A program made the position numbers and the translations under genes. Under the pieces are notes generated by a model. That model was not told the origin of the DNA, searched no databases, and saw nothing but the letters and a program-made list of their open reading frames with translations. From positions 1-5,648 of the forward strand of contig CAMKHH010000093.1 of NCBI GenBank assembly GCA_946412445.1: a DNA stretch of 5,648 nt. Direction: 5' to 3'. Below, in pieces: positions 1 to 5,648 of this stretch. The number at the start of each line of letters is the position of its first letter. The stretch's first letter is position 1. This stretch comes from an uncultured Eubacterium sp. (GTDB lineage: Bacteria; Bacillota; Clostridia; Lachnospirales; Lachnospiraceae).

Positions 1-2
1 AC

Positions 3-176
3 TGGGATATGGAGAAGATAGCAGATGCCCTGAAAACAGATATAGCCTGGATAAGACAGGTGAACGATCTGCTTTTATCCGATCCCAGTTTAAGTGACAG
101 GGAGATTGTAGAACGTTTGGCTGAAAAAAAGAAAGATAATCCGATGCAGATAGAAAGGAATACATATGTAGAGTAA
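3..176 (+). CDS. C-terminal end of an unrecognised protein (5' end outside window)
   Basis: An open frame enters from the left edge and ends at TAA 174-176, leaving 57 codons. The visible peptide begins WDMEKIADALKTDIAWIRQV and ends IERNTYVE. It is charged and probably all helical: a possible helix-turn-helix-like stretch (EKIADALKTDIAWIRQV) is followed by a second short helix (SDREIVERLAEKKK) and a polar tail. There is no membrane segment. This pattern resembles the C-terminal tails of some Rpn / PD-(D/E)XK nuclease-like putative transposases of Clostridia, but that is only an impression and the catalytic part is not in view. The frame is supported by the strong terminator 21 nt after its stop codon. 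It is convergent with the AraC-type gene and probably has no functional link to the rest of the window. Confidence 0.6.
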   Translation, partial: WDMEKIADALKTDIAWIRQVNDLLLSDPSLSDREIVERLAEKKKDNPMQIERNTYVE

Positions 177-197
177 TCATGTATCTACTGATTTTTT

Positions 198-229
198 GTG
201 GCGGTCAGTCCATGTGACCGCCACTTTTT
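198..229 (+). terminator. Rho-independent terminator of the left-edge gene
   Basis: A perfect 10-bp stem, GTGGCGGTCA (198-207) with TGACCGCCAC (215-224), encloses a 7-nt loop and is followed directly by TTTTT (225-229). It lies 21 nt after the stop of the left-edge gene. Read from the minus strand, the stem is followed by an A-run, not a T-run, so it should not act as a canonical terminator for the convergent AraC-type gene, although the hairpin could still stabilise that transcript's 3' end. Confidence 0.9.
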
Positions 230-262
230 GCCTTGAAGTTATGCTCGAAGTGAACAGTAACA

Positions 263-1120
263 TTAAGGCCGCATCATGTTTTCCTTCCGGTAGACCGAAG
301 GGGAACACCCCGCTGTTTTTCTGAAAATCCGGCTGAAATATAAAGGATTTTCGTATCCGACAACAGAAGCAATTTCACTTATATTATAATCTGTATTCTC
401 CAGTAGATCTTTTGCCTTGGAGATACGGATGGAGGTTATATACTGCATGGGTGCCATCCCGGTATATTGTCTGAAACTGCGGATAAACCAGCAGACACTC
501 ATATTCTGGGACTTTGCGTAATCTTCAATATTAATCTGCGTTGAGAAATTTTCGTTAAAGTATTGGACTGCATGTACCACTTCTTTTTTTATTCCGGGGT
601 TTCCGGAAACGTCCTCCATCCGATGGCTTTTGACTACGAGAAGGAGGTGACCAAAAAGCAGTGGAAGCAGGTCTTCAAAACATGGACGCTGAATTTGCAG
701 CTCCCAGATTATTTTTAAAAAAAGCTGTTGATATTCAGTATCTGTGCCTGTGCGCAGGCAGCTGATACCGGCAGAAAAACCATTTGATGTCAAAAATGTT
801 TCTGCTTCAGAACCGGTGAAGTGAATCCAGTAAATTTCGGGGGAATCTTTGAGGTAATAACTATATTGCTGCGGAACTCCCGGACGATACAAGACCATAT
901 TTCCAGCGGCGACTTCCTGTTCCTTTCCGTTAAATGTGAAAAAGGCCTTTCCAGCAGCGACATATAGCAATTGATAGTCTTGCCTTCCGTAATCCCTGAC
1001 AGTGCTCATGGAAGTCATATGGACCAGACGATAGACACCACAGCTTTCCACAATCAAAGGCCTGTTCAAATCCTCCAGATCTACATCCACCTGATTTAAG
1101 TACCCTGTATTTGCGTACAT
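263..1120 (-). CDS. AraC/XylS-family transcriptional regulator with N-terminal cupin domain
   Basis: A 285-aa cytoplasmic DNA-binding regulator, a normal length for one-component AraC regulators of sugar genes. Residues about 20-105 form the cupin-like ligand-binding domain, with the typical run YVAAGKAFFTFNG, a GNMVLYRPGVPQQY turn, and IYWIHFTG at 96-103. Residues about 180-282 form the double helix-turn-helix domain: helix pair one around 196-220 (INIEDYAKSQNMS onward) and pair two around 246-271 (NISEIASVVGYENPLYFSRI), which is the conserved AraC signature region. The gene is divergent from lacZ across 141 bp, so it most likely senses a galactoside or product sugar and controls lacZ. The specific inducer cannot be read from the sequence. 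A purine-rich Shine-Dalgarno run (GGGGGAGG, 1124-1131) lies only 3 nt from the ATG at 1118-1120. The next in-frame Met is residue 35, which would cut into the cupin domain, so 1120 is kept. Confidence 0.93.
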   Translation of the reverse strand: MYANTGYLNQVDVDLEDLNRPLIVESCGVYRLVHMTSMSTVRDYGRQDYQLLYVAAGKAFFTFNGKEQEVAAGNMVLYRPGVPQQYSYYLKDSPEIYWIHFTGSEAETFLTSNGFSAGISCLRTGTDTEYQQLFLKIIWELQIQRPCFEDLLPLLFGHLLLVVKSHRMEDVSGNPGIKKEVVHAVQYFNENFSTQINIEDYAKSQNMSVCWFIRSFRQYTGMAPMQYITSIRISKAKDLLENTDYNISEIASVVGYENPLYFSRIFRKTAGCSPSVYRKENMMRP

Positions 1121-1123
1121 AGT

Positions 1124-1131
1124 CCTCCCCC
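1124..1131 (-). promoter_or_regulatory. Ribosome binding site of the AraC-type gene, closely spaced
   Basis: On the minus strand GGGGGAGG is followed by ACT and then the ATG. The GGAGG core is just 3 nt from the start, shorter than usual. The preceding AAGG of the same purine run could instead pair with 16S rRNA at a more normal distance. Confidence 0.6.
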
Positions 1132-1157
1132 TTGCTTTCCTGTTGAAAATCTTACTA

Positions 1158-1187
1158 ATTGTATCATTTTGTGCATGATTTGTCCAA
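1158..1187 (-). promoter_or_regulatory. Sigma-A-type promoter of the AraC-type gene
   Basis: Read on the minus strand, TTGGAC (1182-1187) serves as -35. An 18-nt spacer leads to TACAAT (1158-1163) as -10, preceded by TGA, giving an extended -10 (TGATACAAT). Transcription would start near 1151, leaving a leader of about 30 nt. The elements match sigma-A consensus well, but their use in vivo is inferred. Confidence 0.6.
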
Positions 1188-1192
1188 TCTGG

Positions 1193-4333
<3,141 letters not shown>

Positions 4334-4353
4334 GCTTTAATTATTAGAACGTG

Positions 4354-4407
4354 TTACCCAAAAGAGCATGGTACGAATTTCGACCCGTACCATGCTCTTT
4401 TGGGTAA
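4354..4407. terminator. Perfect 22-bp inverted repeat after lacZ; probable bidirectional terminator
   Basis: Left arm 4354-4375 (TTACCCAAAAGAGCATGG then TACG) is exactly complementary to right arm 4386-4407, around a 10-nt loop (AATTTCGACC). Inside it, AAAA, a 12-bp GC-richer stem (GAGCATGGTACG) and TTTT form a canonical terminator in both directions. The extra TTACCC/GGGTAA pairs outside this are not needed for termination. The right arm is followed by an A-rich stretch, not by a long T-run. It starts 20 nt after the lacZ stop and ends 18 nt before the -35 of the next operon, so it most likely insulates the two units. It could also be a member of a dispersed palindromic repeat family. Confidence 0.75.
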
Positions 4408-4421
4408 ATAAAATAAATATA

Positions 4422-4457
4422 TACATTGACAGGCGAGGTATCATATGGTTTAATGTA
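4422..4457. promoter_or_regulatory. Candidate PadR operator: TACATT / AATGTA half-sites around the promoter
   Basis: TACATT (4422-4427) and its exact complement AATGTA (4452-4457) are separated by 24 nt and cover the -35 and -10 elements of the padR promoter. The half-sites are about 30 bp apart centre to centre, near three helical turns. PadR-family proteins are dimers that commonly repress their own promoters, and ACAT/ATGT half-sites occur in known PadR operators, though with shorter spacing. The arms are only 6 bp, so chance is a real alternative. Confidence 0.25.
4426..4454 (+). promoter_or_regulatory. Strong sigma-A promoter of the padR operon
   Basis: Consensus -35 TTGACA (4426-4431), a 17-nt spacer and -10 TTTAAT (4449-4454, five of six matches). 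Transcription should begin near 4461, just before the Shine-Dalgarno sequence at 4466, giving a leader of about 20 nt. A near-consensus promoter in front of a repressor gene fits negative autoregulation. Confidence 0.85.
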
Positions 4458-4465
4458 ATTAAGAA

Positions 4466-4472
4466 AAGGAGG
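4466..4472 (+). promoter_or_regulatory. Ribosome binding site that decides the padR start
   Basis: AAGGAGG lies 1 nt before the ATG at 4474 and 7 nt before the in-frame ATG at 4480. Only the second spacing is workable, so translation should start at 4480. Confidence 0.85.
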
Positions 4473-4479
4473 TATGCAT

Positions 4480-4836
4480 ATGTCGATAGCATCGGATCTG
4501 ATTCGCGGACATACCGATACGATTATTCTGGCTCATCTGACCCGTGAAGATAGTTACGGATACAGGATTAATAAAGAGATTCAGATTAAGACAGATAATC
4601 AATATGAACTGAAAGAAGCAACCTTATATACGGCATTCAGGAGGCTGGAACAGTCAGGCTATATCAGTTCTTACTGGGGAGATGAGACCACGGGAGCCCG
4701 CAGGCGTTATTATACGATTACGGCGGAAGGAAAGCTGGCTTACGAAAGAATGAAGAAAGAGTGGGATGAATCCAAATATTTAATAGATATCCTCATCCAA
4801 TGCGGTGAGGGGGAGGAGGATCAGGATGGAAGATAA
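4480..4836 (+). CDS. PadR-family transcriptional repressor
   Basis: A 118-aa winged-helix regulator starting MSIASDLIRGHTDTIILAHL; starting at 4474 would add only Met-His and is disfavoured by RBS spacing. The length is normal for the short PadR-s2 type. The N-terminal winged helix spans about residues 8-85, with EDSYGYRINKEI (helix one region), LKEATLYTAFRRLEQSGYI (recognition helix and start of the wing) and TGARRRYYTITAEG (wing), all close to the family pattern. The C-terminal helix (about 86-115) would make the dimer. It is first in an operon: the next gene starts inside its last codons, and a membrane protein and a DUF4097-like gene follow. It probably represses its own promoter (4426-4454) and is released by a signal acting on the envelope or by a small hydrophobic ligand, as in other PadR proteins; the ligand here is unknown. 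Confidence 0.93.
   Translation: MSIASDLIRGHTDTIILAHLTREDSYGYRINKEIQIKTDNQYELKEATLYTAFRRLEQSGYISSYWGDETTGARRRYYTITAEGKLAYERMKKEWDESKYLIDILIQCGEGEEDQDGR
4811..4819 (+). promoter_or_regulatory. Ribosome binding site inside padR that sets the next start
   Basis: GGGAGGAGG lies within the padR coding sequence and ends 6 nt before the ATG at 4826. An upstream in-frame GTG at 4805 overlaps no suitable Shine-Dalgarno sequence, so 4826 is the start. Confidence 0.8.
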
Positions 4837-5497
4837 ATTAAGGGCCTATATGGATCATGTGTTTCGGGAGGTAAAGCCGACCCGGCATTCTGTGGAGCTG
4901 AAGGAGGAGATATTACAGAATCTGCTTGATAAGTACCATGATTTGATTGCGGAGGGAAAGACGCCGGAGGCTGCCTATAACATTGCGGTATCCAGCGTGG
5001 GTGATATGGATGAATTACTGGAAGGGCTGCAGATGGAGAACCGTGCGTCCTCCCCGCTTTCAGATGAAGAGATGCAGGAGGGTAAAAAGAAATCAGCGAT
5101 TCTGACCTCCGTGGCAGTCATGATGTATATTGTAAGTGTAGTTCCACCCATATTGTTGTCTGACACGAGGTATGAGGACAAATTGGGTCCAATACTTATG
5201 TTTCTGATTGTAGCTGCCGCTACAGGCATACTCATCTACAATAATATGACAAAGCCCCGTTATCATAAGCTGGATGATTCGATTGTAGAGGAGTTCAAGG
5301 AGTGGCAGAATCAGAATGATACAAATCAAAGAGCAAGAACGGCCATAAGCAGTGCGATGTGGTCAATCATCACGGTGATTTATTTTGTAATCAGCTTTAT
5401 GACTATGGCCTGGCAGATCACCTGGGTAATATTCCTGATAGGCGGAGCAATTGAGGGAATCGTAAAGGCAGTATTTGAGCTGAGAAAGCAGAGGTAA
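4826..5497 (+). CDS. Membrane protein with N-terminal permease-prefix (HAAS/DUF1700-like) domain
   Basis: A 223-aa protein starting MEDKLRAYMDHVFREVKPTR. Residues 1-70 form a soluble helical domain with the pattern of 'permease prefix domain 1' / HAAS-type proteins: LKEEILQNLLDKYHDLIAEG, then TPEAAYNIAVSSVGDMDEL. A charged linker (71-89) leads to four predicted hydrophobic segments: about 90-111, 121-139, 175-194 and 197-216. A soluble hinge rich in charge and Gln/Asn (about 141-172) lies between segments two and three. There is no enzyme motif. Its ATG overlaps the padR 3' end by 11 nt, so the two are translationally coupled. In related genomes such proteins usually accompany PadR regulators and DUF4097 proteins, and are suspected of carrying an envelope signal to the regulator; this role is inferred. 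The start at GTG 4805 would add seven residues and lacks a ribosome binding site. Confidence 0.85.
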   Translation: MEDKLRAYMDHVFREVKPTRHSVELKEEILQNLLDKYHDLIAEGKTPEAAYNIAVSSVGDMDELLEGLQMENRASSPLSDEEMQEGKKKSAILTSVAVMMYIVSVVPPILLSDTRYEDKLGPILMFLIVAAATGILIYNNMTKPRYHKLDDSIVEEFKEWQNQNDTNQRARTAISSAMWSIITVIYFVISFMTMAWQITWVIFLIGGAIEGIVKAVFELRKQR

Positions 5498-5499
5498 GG

Positions 5500-5648
5500 A
5501 TGGATAGAAAGCAGTCGGCAATTATAAGGATTATTGCATGGTCGGTCACGGCTATTGCCTTGTGTTCTATTTTAATGATTGGCCTGAGAGGCGGATTTGG
5601 AAACATAGGAGGCAGCATCTTATCCTTTGGATTTGGAAATTATTACAA
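5500..5648 (+). CDS. Start of a membrane-anchored protein, probably DUF4097 family (3' end outside window)
   Basis: The frame opens at ATG 5500, 2 nt after the preceding stop, with GAGG at 5491-5494 as a ribosome binding site, and stays open to the window edge (49 complete codons). The peptide begins MDRKQSAIIRIIAWSVTAIA. Positively charged residues precede a hydrophobic helix at about 8-28, so it is either an N-terminal anchor or a signal sequence, with the remainder outside. A Gly/Phe-rich stretch follows (GGFGNIGGSI, then LSFGFGNYY), as seen just after the anchor in many Lachnospiraceae DUF4097 (putative adhesin-like beta-repeat) proteins. The characteristic beta-repeat part is beyond the edge, so the family call rests on gene order and this N-terminus. 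Confidence 0.7.
   Translation, partial: MDRKQSAIIRIIAWSVTAIALCSILMIGLRGGFGNIGGSILSFGFGNYY

Noticed and set aside
161..188. Palindrome TACATATGTA (161-170) and the GTAGA/TCTAC pair (168-172, 184-188) around the first stop codon
   Set aside because: Short and AT-rich, within the end of a coding sequence and just ahead of a clear terminator. Chance is sufficient.
4334..4473. Small RNA or short peptide gene in the lacZ-padR gap
   Set aside because: The 140-bp gap is accounted for by the inverted repeat, the promoter and the ribosome binding site. No short frame with its own ribosome binding site was seen.

Overview
The window looks like chromosomal DNA of a low-to-moderate GC Firmicute, most likely a gut Clostridium of the Lachnospiraceae type. 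The evidence is strong GGAGG-type ribosome binding sites before the genes, sigma-A-like promoters, a LacZ of the Firmicutes type, and a PadR / permease-prefix (HAAS-like) / DUF4097-like gene order that is familiar in that group. The taxon is inferred from family resemblance, not from a marker gene.

Layout. Bases 3-176 hold the last 57 codons of an unrecognised plus-strand gene that enters from the left. A textbook intrinsic terminator closes it at 198-229. Bases 263-1120 (minus strand) encode an AraC/XylS-type regulator with an N-terminal cupin sensor domain. It is divergent from a full-length glycoside hydrolase family 2 beta-galactosidase (lacZ type, 1262-4333, 1023 aa) with all recognisable catalytic and metal-site residues. 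The 141-bp gap between them holds a good promoter for the regulator (extended -10) but only a weak candidate for lacZ, as expected if the AraC protein activates lacZ. No sugar transporter or galactose-pathway gene lies beside the pair.

After lacZ comes a perfect 22-bp inverted repeat (4354-4407). Its core reads as a bidirectional terminator, and it separates lacZ from a second transcription unit. That unit starts with a near-consensus promoter (TTGACA, 17 nt, TTTAAT at 4426-4454) and encodes a PadR-family repressor (best start 4480), a four-helix membrane protein with an N-terminal helical permease-prefix domain (best start 4826, overlapping padR by 11 nt), and the first 49 codons of a membrane-anchored protein that looks like the start of a DUF4097 protein (from 5500, running off the window). 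The tight coupling suggests a self-regulated envelope-sensing module, but its signal and function are not known to me.

Nothing here demands a new kind of system. The least-explained items are the long perfect palindrome after lacZ, the symmetrical TACATT/AATGTA elements around the padR promoter, and the padR-led membrane operon.
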